Positions 8,209 to 16,173 of a stretch of 42,090 nucleotides of DNA are shown one piece after another; the first letter of the stretch is position 1, and every line of letters begins with the position of its first letter. The DNA is from DASZTU01 sp035493835. Its GTDB lineage: Bacteria > Pseudomonadota > Alphaproteobacteria > Rhizobiales > Devosiaceae. A program made the translations under genes and the position numbers. The notes under the pieces are model-generated. The model was not told the origin of the DNA. It was given only the letters and a program-made list of their open reading frames with translations, and did not search any database. Location: positions 1 to 42,090 of the forward strand of contig DATJHO010000089.1 in NCBI GenBank assembly GCA_035493835.1. The letters run 5' to 3'.

Positions 8209-9422
8209 TTTTCGTGCTCCTGCCTGGCGAGCCGGCCTTGCACCTTCGGCAACGTCTTGGGGCCGAGTGGATGGTCGGCGTGGGGGTAAGGGTGGTGATG
8301 GTGGTCGCCGTGGCTGTGGCCATGGTCATGCGCATGCACAACCCCTTCAGCATGAACGTGGAAATGCGGCGCCGCCCTGCGATAGATCAATGCGTGCTCG
8401 GCCGGAGGATGGCTATGCCCGTGCGGCTCGTGGCTGTGCAGCGGGGTCCACGGCAGCCCGTGCGCCTTGCAAAACGCCTCGTCGCGGCACGAGGCATCGC
8501 AATCGCCGCCGCAGGGGCAGTTTTCGAGCCCGCCGCCGACGCCTTCGACGTGGTGGTGATGACTCTCCTGCGCCAGCCCGATCTCGGCCTCGAACCCCAG
8601 CACCTGCTCGCGATATTTGCACATCGCGCAGTTCATGAGGTTCTGCCCCACCAGCATTTCCTGCAGGCGGTCGAGGAAAGTATCGATGACCAGCGGATGG
8701 TCGCTGAGGTAGGGCGCCTTGAGGAATTCGACTTCCGGGTGCCCCGCCGCTGCCTCGTCGACCGCGTCGTAGATCCGCTTCACCAGAACGCCAGTGAACA
8801 GGAAATAGGGAAAGACAATGATGCGGCGGTAGCCGAGCTTTACGGCGTGCGCCAGCGCGGGGGCGACCAGCGGGAAGGTCACGCCCGAATAGCTGACCTC
8901 GCCCCAGCCAAAGCCCATGCCCTCCCAGAGCATCCGCATGACTTTTGCCACGTTGGAATTGGCATCCGGATCGGATGCGCCGCGGCCGACCACCATCAGC
9001 AGGGTTTCGTGGCGGCCGATCGACTGATCGGGCGCGGCGGCGATCGCCTGCTCGATCCGGTCCGCGGCGGCGCGCAGCATTTTCAGGTCGACGCCGAGTT
9101 CGCGCCCATAGGTGAGTTCGAGGCCGGGGTGCTGGGCCGTGTACGTGTTCAGAACCGAGGGGATGTCGTTCTTGGCGTGGCCTGCGGCGAACAGCATGCC
9201 CGGCACGGCGAGGATGCGGCCAACCCCTTGCGCCCGCAGGCGATCAAGGCCCTGGTGCAGCACCGGATTGGCGAATTCGAGATAGCCATATTCCACCGGC
9301 ACGCCCGGCAGGCGCTGCCGCAGGCGCTCGGCGAGGGCGGAAAACTCGCCAACGGCGAGCTGGTTGCGGCTGCCGTGGCCGCACAGCATCACGCCGGTGG
9401 CGGCGGGCAGGGTAAGCGTCAT
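8205..9422 (-). CDS. cbiX: Sirohydrochlorin cobaltochelatase CbiX, long form with Cys- and His-rich tail
   Basis: Inserts cobalt into sirohydrochlorin at the start of the early-cobalt B12 route. I take the ATG at 9420-9422 (MTLTLPAATGV); a TTG at 9480-9482 would add 20 residues without known homology. The 405-residue product has two CbiX/CbiK-like halves: MLCGHGSRN with His16 and FAAGHAKNDIP with His81 in the first half, and VVGRGASDPDANSNV in the second, where the equivalent catalytic His is absent. The tail holds CAMC (Cys265/Cys268), as in long CbiX proteins reported to carry a 4Fe-4S cluster, a further Cys group (302, 304, 308, 312, 318), and many histidines from 287 to 385, probably for metal binding. 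It heads the overlapping run with cobH. Confidence 0.9.
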   Translation of the reverse strand: MTLTLPAATGVMLCGHGSRNQLAVGEFSALAERLRQRLPGVPVEYGYLEFANPVLHQGLDRLRAQGVGRILAVPGMLFAAGHAKNDIPSVLNTYTAQHPGLELTYGRELGVDLKMLRAAADRIEQAIAAAPDQSIGRHETLLMVVGRGASDPDANSNVAKVMRMLWEGMGFGWGEVSYSGVTFPLVAPALAHAVKLGYRRIIVFPYFLFTGVLVKRIYDAVDEAAAGHPEVEFLKAPYLSDHPLVIDTFLDRLQEMLVGQNLMNCAMCKYREQVLGFEAEIGLAQESHHHHVEGVGGGLENCPCGGDCDASCRDEAFCKAHGLPWTPLHSHEPHGHSHPPAEHALIYRRAAPHFHVHAEGVVHAHDHGHSHGDHHHHPYPHADHPLGPKTLPKVQGRLARQEHEK

Positions 9423-9747
9423 TCTTCTCGCCTCATCGCTGGGCCCGAAACCGTCGGGCCAGGTGGAGGCAGAGTTCACCAAAGGCTGGGCAGCGCCGGA
9501 CTTGGTCCCCGATTTGGGTCGACCGCACCGGCCTCTGTTTCAGTTCCTCAAGGAACGCTGCTAGGGGCGCTTCTTCTAGAGCCGAGAAACCTGCCGGTCA
9601 ATCAAGCACTTGCCGGGCCGGGGGCCCCCGGACCAGCACCTGTCGGAAATCTGCAGCGAAACAGACACTTGCAGGTGCTACCCCCGCCCTATATGCGGCA
9701 GCTATACTCCACCCCCCGCCGGAATCAGCCGGCAACCGGATTGCGCC
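9423..9747. other. Divergent intergenic region between cbiX and the CDF gene
   Basis: This 325-base gap must hold promoters for both genes. I find no B12 riboswitch boxes here, unlike the cobW leader. It contains a 14-base perfect palindrome (CCGGGGGCCCCCGG, 9618-9631) and an inverted repeat AGCACCTG/CAGGTGCT (9635-9642 and 9672-9679). No clear -35/-10 pair could be fixed by eye. Confidence 0.5.
9618..9679. promoter_or_regulatory. Palindrome plus 8-base inverted repeat, possible operator
   Basis: CCGGGGGCCCCCGG at 9618-9631 is followed by AGCACCTG at 9635-9642 and its exact complement CAGGTGCT at 9672-9679, 29 bases apart. Related CACTTGCC and CACTTGCA words occur close by. The position between cbiX and a metal exporter makes a metal- or B12-responsive operator or a hairpin leader possible, but no known site is matched. 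Confidence 0.35.
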
Positions 9748-10650
9748 ATGCAGACGCCACAAACACCCATCGCTGCACGACTGGCCTTGATCAGCCTCGC
9801 GATCGCGATCATCGTATTGGCGCTGAAGGCCGTGGCGGCCTGGCTCACCGGCAGCGTGGCGCTTTATTCGGATGCGCTCGAAAGCGTGGTGAACGTGGTA
9901 ACGGCGATCGTCGCGCTAGTTGCGGTGCGGCTCAGCGCCCGCCCGGCCGACGCAACGCTCCCCTATGGCTACTACAAGGCCGAATATTTTTCGGCGGTGA
10001 TCATCGGCGTCTTCATCGCGCTGGCGGCGGCCCTGATCTTTTACGAGGCCTATGGGGCGTTCGTTTCCCCGCGCGATTTCACCATCCAGCCCGCGGCGAT
10101 TGCGGTCAGCGTGGTCGCCACCGCCATCAACGCCGCTTGGGCCTTCCGGCTCATTCAGCAGGGACGTCGGGAAAAATCGCCGGCCCTCGAAAGCGACGGA
10201 AAGCACCTTTTCACCGATGTGCTGTCGACCATCGGGGTGTTGGTGGGTGTGGTGCTGGCGGCAGCAACGGGTATCCACCAGCTCGATCCGATCCTCGCCG
10301 CGCTGGTGGCGCTGAATGTGCTGTGGTCGGGCTGGCAGGTGCTGCGCGAAAGCGTAGTGGGGCTGATGGATGTCGCCGTCGATCCAAAACACCTGGCCAA
10401 AATCCGCGAACTGATCTCCACCAATGCCGAGGGCGCAATCGAGGCCCACGACATCCGCACCAGGCAGGCGGGGCGGATGACGTTCATCGAGTTCCACCTG
10501 GTGGTGCCGGGCACCATGTCGGTGGGCGAGGCGCACGAAATCTGCGACCGGATCGAAGCCAAGCTGCGCGAAGCGGTGGACGAGGCGACAATCACCATCC
10601 ACGTGGAGCCGGAGGAGAAGGCCAAGCATTCGGGCATCGTGGTGGTGTGA
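9748..10650 (+). CDS. Cation diffusion facilitator (CDF) family metal exporter
   Basis: Inner-membrane proton-coupled exporter of divalent metals; the substrate is not known. The 300-residue product from the ATG at 9748 has the CDF layout: about six membrane helices in residues 12-205, then a cytoplasmic ferredoxin-like domain (DIRTRQAGRMTFIEFHLVV near 235-253). The site in helix 5 is intact (His153 and Asp157 in KHLFTD), but in helix 2 the usual Asp/His and Asp are Glu45 and Asn49 (SDALESVVN), so metal choice may differ from zinc exporters such as YiiP. It lies between the two minus-strand cobalamin runs, so cobalt is one candidate substrate by context only. In-frame codons further upstream (from 9610) lack homology. 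Confidence 0.85.
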   Translation: MQTPQTPIAARLALISLAIAIIVLALKAVAAWLTGSVALYSDALESVVNVVTAIVALVAVRLSARPADATLPYGYYKAEYFSAVIIGVFIALAAALIFYEAYGAFVSPRDFTIQPAAIAVSVVATAINAAWAFRLIQQGRREKSPALESDGKHLFTDVLSTIGVLVGVVLAAATGIHQLDPILAALVALNVLWSGWQVLRESVVGLMDVAVDPKHLAKIRELISTNAEGAIEAHDIRTRQAGRMTFIEFHLVVPGTMSVGEAHEICDRIEAKLREAVDEATITIHVEPEEKAKHSGIVVV

Positions 10651-10673
10651 GGGGAGCCCGTGCCTACTCGCGC

Positions 10674-10702
10674 TCGTGGTTTGACAAGTTCACCATGAGG
10701 GT
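10674..10702. repeat. Dispersed palindrome, family 2
   Basis: A single unit with half-sites CTCGTGGTTTGACAAG and TTCACCATGAGG. It is a member of the second repeat family, found about ten times in the window and always outside genes. Confidence 0.6.
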
Positions 10703-10792
10703 TCGTACGACCGGTTTCACCCGGACCAAGGCCGTCGCCTTACCCTAAATCTGCTCTCCACCAATGACTTCATCTGAGTTGGCGAAGGCGAG

Positions 10793-10960
10793 GTCCGCCC
10801 CTCCCCTCAAGAGAATCGGCCGCCCAACAGCCGGCACTGCCTCGCTCCCCTCCCCCTTGAGGGGAGGGGTCGGGGGTGGGGGTTGTTGCCCCAAGCACAA
10901 AGCCCGCGGATGGGAACAACCCCCACCCGGCTGCCGCCACCCCCCGTCAAGGGGGAGGGG
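10793..10960. repeat. Dispersed palindromic element, family 1 (downstream of cobO)
   Basis: Two inner hairpins, CCCCTCCCCCTTGAGGGGAG at about 10847-10866 and CCCCCGTCAAGGGGGAGGGG at 10941-10960, with GGGGGTTGTT and AACAACCCCC in opposite orientation between them. It lies at the 3' side of both flanking genes. Confidence 0.75.
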
Positions 10961-10986
10961 AACTTGCGGCGCGGCCGTGCAGCGCT

Positions 10987-11658
10987 CTAAAACTCCACCC
11001 CCGCCTGCGCCTTCACCCCGGCCCGGAACGGGTGCTTGATTTCGGTCATCTCGGTCACGAGGTCGGCGATCTCGATCAGTTCGTCCCGGGCATTGCGGCC
11101 GGTGACGATGACGTGCGTGTCGCGCGGCTTCTGCTTGAGTGTCTCGACGACCTCATCGAGCGGCAGATAGTCGTAGCGAAGCACGATGTTGAGTTCGTCG
11201 AGGAGAATCATCTTGTAGCTCGGATCGGCGATCATCGCCTTGGCCGCCTCCCAGGCGGCGCGGGCGGCGGCGAGGTCACGCTGGCGGTCGGCAACGTCCC
11301 AGGTAAAGCCCTCGCCCATCGCCTTGATGGTCACAAGCTCTGGAAATTTCAGCAAAATATCGCGCTCGCCGGTCTGCCAGGCGGCCGCCCCCTTGACGAA
11401 CTGCACCACGCCGATCTTGAACCCGTGCCCAAGCGCCCGAAAAACCATGCCGAAGGCGGCCGTCGACTTGCCCTTGCCCTTGCCGGTGTGGACGATGAGG
11501 AGGCCTTTTTCCTCGGTCTTGGTGGCGAGGATCTTGTTCCGCGCCTCCTTCTTCTTCCGCATCTTTTCGGCGTGATAGGCGTCGCGTTCGGCCTCGGTCA
11601 TCAGGTCGGTCTTCTTGAGGCGTTCGGTCGGCTGGTCGGTGGTCGGCTGGTCGGTCAT
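10987..11658 (-). CDS. cobO: Cob(I)yrinic acid a,c-diamide adenosyltransferase CobO
   Basis: Transfers the 5'-deoxyadenosyl group of ATP to the cobalt of the corrin ring. The 223-residue product has the CobO/BtuR P-loop GKGKGKST (residues 59-66), the GVVQFVKG strand and ILLDELNIVLRYDY near 155. Start ATG at 11656-11658 overlaps the cobN stop as ATGA; upstream in-frame codons lie within cobN. The first ten residues repeat TDQPTTDQPT, encoded by a small tandem DNA repeat (about 11630-11657), and the next 30 are charged and likely flexible. Adenosylation follows cobalt insertion, fitting its place behind cobN. Confidence 0.95.
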   Translation of the reverse strand: MTDQPTTDQPTERLKKTDLMTEAERDAYHAEKMRKKKEARNKILATKTEEKGLLIVHTGKGKGKSTAAFGMVFRALGHGFKIGVVQFVKGAAAWQTGERDILLKFPELVTIKAMGEGFTWDVADRQRDLAAARAAWEAAKAMIADPSYKMILLDELNIVLRYDYLPLDEVVETLKQKPRDTHVIVTGRNARDELIEIADLVTEMTEIKHPFRAGVKAQAGVEF

Positions 11659-14600
11659 GGGCGGGGCTCCTCGAGCAGGGCATAGGCGGAGTTGGAGCGC
11701 GGCGTCCACAGGCCGCGCGCCCTCGCCTCGTTGAATTTTCGGATCAGCTCATCATAGCCGAAGCGATTGTTTTGCCGGATGAATTCTTGCGTTTCGACAT
11801 CTTCGACAAACGCCTCGAAGGCGAGGTCGAAATGGTGCGACTTGACCGCGCCGGTGGTCGCGGCAAACGCGAACATGTAATCAACGGTGGCGATGATCTC
11901 GAAGGCGCCCTTGTAGCCGTGGCGTTTTACCCCGTTGATCCACTTGGGATTTATCACGCGCGAGCGGATGACCTTGGAGATTTCCTCTTCGAGCGTTCTG
12001 GTCACCGGCCGCTCGGGGCGTGAATGATCGTTGTGATAGGCGGCGGGCTTTTGGCCGGTCAGCGTCTCGGCGGCGACGGCAAGGCCGCCTTCGAACTGAT
12101 AATAATCATCGGAATCGAGCAGATCGTGCTCGCGATTGTCCTGATTGTGGACCACCGCCTCGATGTCGCCGAGCCGGGCGGCAAAGCGGGCGCGCTCTGG
12201 CAGCCCCGCCTCCCGCGCGCCATAGGCATATTGGCCCCAATTTAAGAACGCCTCGGCCAGATCGGCCTTCTGCTCCCACTTGCCGCTATCCATCAGGCCC
12301 TGCAGGCCCGCACCGTAAGCCCCTGGTTTTGAACCGAAAATGCGGTAGCCGGCCTTCTGCGCCGCCTCTGCTTGCGAGGCGCCGGCCGCCATCAGCCCGA
12401 GCGCGTCGGCGCGCATGCGGGCTGCGATGGGGTTTTGGTCCTCCGGCTCGTCGAGCGCCCCGATCGCCCGCACGGCGCGATCGAACAGCGCGATCTGCGC
12501 CGGAAAGGCATCGCGAAAAAAGCCGGAAATCCGGAGGGTCACGTCGACCCGCGGGCGGCCGAGTTTTGCGAGCGGGATGATCTCGTAGCCCGAGACGCGG
12601 AGCGAGCCCGGATCCCACACCGGCTTGGCGCCGATGAAGGCCAGCGCCTGGGAGATATCGTCGCCCCCGGTCCGCATATTGGCCGTGCCCCAGACGGAAA
12701 GCGCCAGCGATCTCAGATAGTTGCCGTTATCCTGCAGATGCCGGAGCAGGAGGTTTTCCGCCGATTTTTGGCCCAGTTCCCACGCCGTTGGCGTGGGCAC
12801 GGCGCGGTTGTCGACCGAATAAAAATTGCGGCCGGTGGGCAAGACGTCGAGCCGGCCGCGCGACGGCGCACCGGAAGGCCCGGGGGCGACGAATTTGCCA
12901 TCCAGCCCGTCGAGGAGGGCTTTTATCTCGTTCGGACCCGAGGCGCGGAGGCGCGGGCGGATGACCGATTCGACCGTCTCGAGGACGGCGCGAGTGGCGG
13001 GCCACTCGGCCGGGGAGAGTTTTTCATTCCAGTGGGTTACGACCAGTTCGGCGGCGAAATTTTCGAGCGCTTCGAGGACGTCGCCGACAGTGCGCAAACT
13101 TGAAATTTGTGAAGGGAAAGTAAGCGAAAGTGAAGAAATGCGAACCGGCCCGGTCCACGGATCGCCCAGCCTTGCCATCAGCGGGTCGAAACCGAGCTTC
13201 AGATCGTCGGCCAGCGCGCGGATGAGCGAGGCATCGCCCCCGCCATTTTCGCCGCGCGGCACGCGGGCCAGCGCCACGATCAGATCGCGCTCCAGTTCGC
13301 CCTCGGGCGATTTGCCGAAGACATGGAGGCCGTCGCGGATCTGGGCTTCCTTCAGTTCGCAGAGAAAATTGTCGATTGTCTTTAGCGCCTCGCCCTCGTC
13401 GGCCGGCAGAGCGACGTCCTGATCAAGGCGGGTGTCGCGGGCAAAATCGAGGATACGCCGGCGAAGGTCTGCGAGACGGCGGCGGTCGAGGCCGGAGGCG
13501 GCATAATATTCATCGAGCAACGCTTCGAGGTCTTTTAGCGGCCCATAGGTTTCGGCGCGGGTGAGCGGGGGCACGAGATGATCGATGATCACGGCCCCCG
13601 TGCGGCGCTTGGCCTGCGTGCCCTCGCCCGGATCGTTGACGATGAACGGATAAAGATGCGGCAGCCCGCCCCAGAGCGCCGCCGGATAGCTCGCGGCATC
13701 GAGCGCCGTCGCCTTGCCCGGCAGCCATTCGAGATTGCCGTGCTTGCCATTGTGGATGACCGCATGGGCGGCGAACTCCTGGCGGAGCCAGAGATAAGCC
13801 GCAAGATAAGCGTGCGGCGGCACGAGATCCGGATCGTGATAGGTCGCCGCGTCGTCGCGATCATAGCCACGCGCCGGCTGCAGCAGGATGGCGACATTGC
13901 CGAAGCGGAGGGCCGGCAGGTGGAAGTTTTCACCGCGAACGAATGGATCGGCCCCGGGCGGGCCCCAGCGGGCGGTGACCTCCGCCTGGATTTTTGGAGG
14001 CAGGGTTTTGAGGAGCTCGCGGTAACGGGCAAGCGGGAGTGCGATGCCGCCGTCGCGGGACGGGTTGGCGTTGGTAGGGCCGGATTGGAGGAGGTCGATC
14101 AAGGCGGCGGAGGTTGTGGGGAAGTAACCCCCACCCTGCCTGCCGGCATCCCCTGCCGCTGCCGCGGCCTTCTCGCCTGAATCGCTCCACTGGAGCGATT
14201 CTGCATCGGCTCGAAGCCCCTCAGGGGGGAGGGAATCGATGGCCTCGCCACTCTGCTCCCCTCCCCCTTGAGCGGTGGAGGTGGGGGTTGTCTCCGGCCC
14301 CAGCTCATACCCCCCCTCCGCCAGCGCCCGCAAAATCTCGACCGTGGATTGCGGGGCATCGTAGCCGACGCCGTTGGCGAGGCGGCCGTCGCGGATGGGG
14401 TAATTGGCGAGGACGATGGCGATGCGGCGCTCGTTGCGCGGGGTCTTTCGCAGGCGGGCCCAGTTTCCCGCGAGTTCCACGGCGCGAAAAATGCCGTCCT
14501 CATCGGGGACATAGGCGGTTAGCGGGCATTGGGTGCGGGCATGCCAGGCGCTCTCGGCCTTGTGGCCGACGAGGATGCCGCCGATGCGGCCATCGAGTTC

Positions 14601-15662
14601 GGGCATCACCAGCTGCATGGCGAGGTCTTTTGGCGACAGGCCTTGGCTATCGGCTTCCCAGAGCGCGGCGGCCCGGCCGCCCTGGATCAGCTGGATCACC
14701 GGCGCATCGGTTTCGGCAAACGGGTTTTGCGCCGGCTCGAGACCATCGAGGCCGAGGGCGAAGCCGGTGAGGTTCAGGACAACTGCCGGCGGATTTTCGG
14801 CGAAGGTTTTGCGCACGAAGGACGCGGCTTCGGGCTCTTTCAGGGAGGAGACGAAGAGCGGCAGGGGCGCGAGGTTCCTGGCTTGGAGCGCGGCGATCAG
14901 GGCTTCGACCACGGCGGTGCCGGCGCCTTCGAGCAGGGCGCGGTAGAAGAGGATGGGGACGGTGAATTGATCACCGGGCTGAGCTTGCGGCTCACCCCCA
15001 CCCTGCTGCCGCGCCCCTCCCCACAAGGGGGAGGGAGATTTGTTGCTCGGATCGTTCTCCCTCCCCCTTGTGGGGAGGGTGGCCCCGAAGGGGTCGGGTG
15101 GGGGTTGCCACAAACCGAAGCGGGGGAAGGAGTTTGCGGCCGCCCCCTCCCCATCCCTCGCAACGGGGAGGGTTAAGGAGGAGGCGGCCAGACCCACCAT
15201 CGCCGCCAGCGCTGCATCGGCATTCTCCGGCCCGCCGGCGACCAGCAGGCCGAACAGGCGGTCCCAAGCCTCGGCCGAAACCGTCGAGCGCTGGCGCAGG
15301 ATCGGATCGGGCGTCGAATCGCCGGGGAGCACCGCGAGGCGGATCCTTCCGGCGGCGGCCAGGGCGAAAAGCTCGTCGACGCCATACTGCCAATAGGACG
15401 GGCCGCCGAGCAGCCGCAGCACCACGAGGCCAGCATGGCGGACGGTGTCTTGCAGCCAGAGATCGACCGAGAGGTTGTGGCCCAGACGCAGCAAATTGGC
15501 GAGGCGTAGGCCAGCATAGCCGGCCCGATCGGTGGCGGCCGCAAGAAGTGAAAGTTCGCTGTCGGCCGAGGAGGCAAAAACGATTTCGCCGGGCGTTTGC
15601 CCCAGATCGATCGCCTCCCCCTCCTGCTGAATCGCCCCGGCTTCACGCGCGAGCAGATGCAT
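11655..15662 (-). CDS. cobN: Cobaltochelatase large subunit CobN, with two in-frame palindromic inserts
   Basis: Large subunit of the ATP-dependent cobalt chelatase that inserts cobalt into hydrogenobyrinic acid a,c-diamide, normally with the CobS and CobT motor subunits, which are not in this window. The product has 1335 residues against about 1270 in relatives. The start MHLLAREAG with AIDLGQTPGEIVF matches known CobN starts. Conserved chelatase segments include LANYPIRDGRLANGVGYD (418-435), HNGKHGNLEWLPGK and ANMRTGGDDISQALAF. Excess length comes from two low-complexity stretches at about residues 163-231 and 456-513, encoded by repeats at 14970-15176 and 14124-14297; both keep the frame. 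The gene overlaps cobO and starts 31 bases after the membrane protein gene, in the riboswitch-led unit. Confidence 0.95.
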   Translation of the reverse strand: MHLLAREAGAIQQEGEAIDLGQTPGEIVFASSADSELSLLAAATDRAGYAGLRLANLLRLGHNLSVDLWLQDTVRHAGLVVLRLLGGPSYWQYGVDELFALAAAGRIRLAVLPGDSTPDPILRQRSTVSAEAWDRLFGLLVAGGPENADAALAAMVGLAASSLTLPVARDGEGAAANSFPRFGLWQPPPDPFGATLPTRGRENDPSNKSPSPLWGGARQQGGGEPQAQPGDQFTVPILFYRALLEGAGTAVVEALIAALQARNLAPLPLFVSSLKEPEAASFVRKTFAENPPAVVLNLTGFALGLDGLEPAQNPFAETDAPVIQLIQGGRAAALWEADSQGLSPKDLAMQLVMPELDGRIGGILVGHKAESAWHARTQCPLTAYVPDEDGIFRAVELAGNWARLRKTPRNERRIAIVLANYPIRDGRLANGVGYDAPQSTVEILRALAEGGYELGPETTPTSTAQGGGEQSGEAIDSLPPEGLRADAESLQWSDSGEKAAAAAGDAGRQGGGYFPTTSAALIDLLQSGPTNANPSRDGGIALPLARYRELLKTLPPKIQAEVTARWGPPGADPFVRGENFHLPALRFGNVAILLQPARGYDRDDAATYHDPDLVPPHAYLAAYLWLRQEFAAHAVIHNGKHGNLEWLPGKATALDAASYPAALWGGLPHLYPFIVNDPGEGTQAKRRTGAVIIDHLVPPLTRAETYGPLKDLEALLDEYYAASGLDRRRLADLRRRILDFARDTRLDQDVALPADEGEALKTIDNFLCELKEAQIRDGLHVFGKSPEGELERDLIVALARVPRGENGGGDASLIRALADDLKLGFDPLMARLGDPWTGPVRISSLSLTFPSQISSLRTVGDVLEALENFAAELVVTHWNEKLSPAEWPATRAVLETVESVIRPRLRASGPNEIKALLDGLDGKFVAPGPSGAPSRGRLDVLPTGRNFYSVDNRAVPTPTAWELGQKSAENLLLRHLQDNGNYLRSLALSVWGTANMRTGGDDISQALAFIGAKPVWDPGSLRVSGYEIIPLAKLGRPRVDVTLRISGFFRDAFPAQIALFDRAVRAIGALDEPEDQNPIAARMRADALGLMAAGASQAEAAQKAGYRIFGSKPGAYGAGLQGLMDSGKWEQKADLAEAFLNWGQYAYGAREAGLPERARFAARLGDIEAVVHNQDNREHDLLDSDDYYQFEGGLAVAAETLTGQKPAAYHNDHSRPERPVTRTLEEEISKVIRSRVINPKWINGVKRHGYKGAFEIIATVDYMFAFAATTGAVKSHHFDLAFEAFVEDVETQEFIRQNNRFGYDELIRKFNEARARGLWTPRSNSAYALLEEPRP
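14124..14297. repeat. Family 1 palindromic element inserted in frame inside cobN (site 2), with a nested palindrome
   Basis: Outer AACCCCCACC at about 14128 and GGTGGGGGTT near 14280 enclose CCCCTCAGGGGGGAGGG and CTCCCCTCCCCCTTGAG. A separate perfect 11-base inverted repeat, GAATCGCTCCA/TGGAGCGATTC, lies inside at 14179-14201. The whole stretch codes for about residues 456-513 of CobN without a stop. Confidence 0.8.
14970..15176. repeat. Family 1 palindromic element inserted in frame inside cobN (site 1, compound)
   Basis: CACCCCCACC and GGTGGGGGTT arms (14993 and 15098) enclose CCCCTCCCCACAAGGGGGAG and CTCCCCCTTGTGGGGAG units; a further half-palindrome CCCTCGCAACGGGGAGGG lies at about 15154-15171. 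It codes for most of residues 163-231 of CobN, a segment rich in Pro, Gly, Arg and Ser. Confidence 0.8.
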
Positions 15663-15693
15663 CAGGGGGCGGCCTTGCAGAAGGCGCGCTGGC

Positions 15694-16173
15694 TCATTTG
15701 GCGTGACCCGCCTTGGCCTGGCGGCGGTGATGTCCCCACATTATGAACCATTCGAACAGCTCGTAGACGGCAAGCGAGGCAATTGCGCCGAACACCACGG
15801 CCATACCGGTGAAAATCCCCGGCGGAGCGATGTCGGTGTCTCCGGTGGCGACGAGTGCGCCGATGAAGAGGCCGCTCCAGACGGCGCCGCTCAGGAGCGC
15901 CGCGAAAACGCGCCAGCCGCGGCTGGTGGTCCGGTGCGAGACGAGGCTGGTGATGATGCCGTTGAGCAAGGCGGGGATCAGGCCGACGAAATAGGTGAAG
16001 GCGAGGAGGGGCGGGATGGTGCGCCCCGGGTCGAAATTGGCAAAGAGCGAGCCGGCCGCCACATTGGCGGCCGAAACCTCATAGACCGCCGCGGCGGCAA
16101 AAAACATGAAGCCGCCGATCAGCGGCGCAAAAACCAGGTTGAAGGCGATGCGCTGGATGTCGCGCAGGCTCAC
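15694..16173 (-). CDS. Unknown four-helix membrane protein in the riboswitch-led cobW-cobN unit
   Basis: I do not recognise the family. The 159-residue product has four likely membrane helices at about residues 10-32, 52-76, 86-108 and 114-140, and a short basic, His-containing cytoplasmic-type tail (HHRRQAKAGHAK). There is no signal peptide or known metal motif; helix 4 ends with acidic and aromatic residues (YELFEWFIMWGHH). It is not clearly CbtA or CbtB, the known B12-linked small membrane proteins, nor a CorA or NiCoT type. Its ATG overlaps the cobW stop as ATGA, and cobN starts 31 bases downstream, so it is very probably co-transcribed and under the B12 riboswitch. A role in cobalt uptake or in support of the chelatase is inferred from place only. 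Confidence 0.8.
   Translation of the reverse strand: MSLRDIQRIAFNLVFAPLIGGFMFFAAAAVYEVSAANVAAGSLFANFDPGRTIPPLLAFTYFVGLIPALLNGIITSLVSHRTTSRGWRVFAALLSGAVWSGLFIGALVATGDTDIAPPGIFTGMAVVFGAIASLAVYELFEWFIMWGHHRRQAKAGHAK

Larger units (their letters stand above)
10651..10986. other. Convergent gap between the CDF gene and cobO, filled with repeats
   Basis: The 336 bases hold one family 2 palindrome (10674-10702, CTCGTGGTTTGACAAGTTCA type) and a double family 1 element (10793-10960). Apart from these repeats I see no gene, RNA or promoter. Confidence 0.6.

Noticed and set aside
9423..9747. A second B12 riboswitch upstream of cbiX
   Set aside because: None of the core blocks (GCCACTG, CCGCAACTG, CCAGGAGACC) is found on either strand in this gap.
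8214..10748. Open frame of 844 codons on the plus strand
   Set aside because: It runs antisense through cbiX and then out of frame over the CDF gene; no domain is seen in it.
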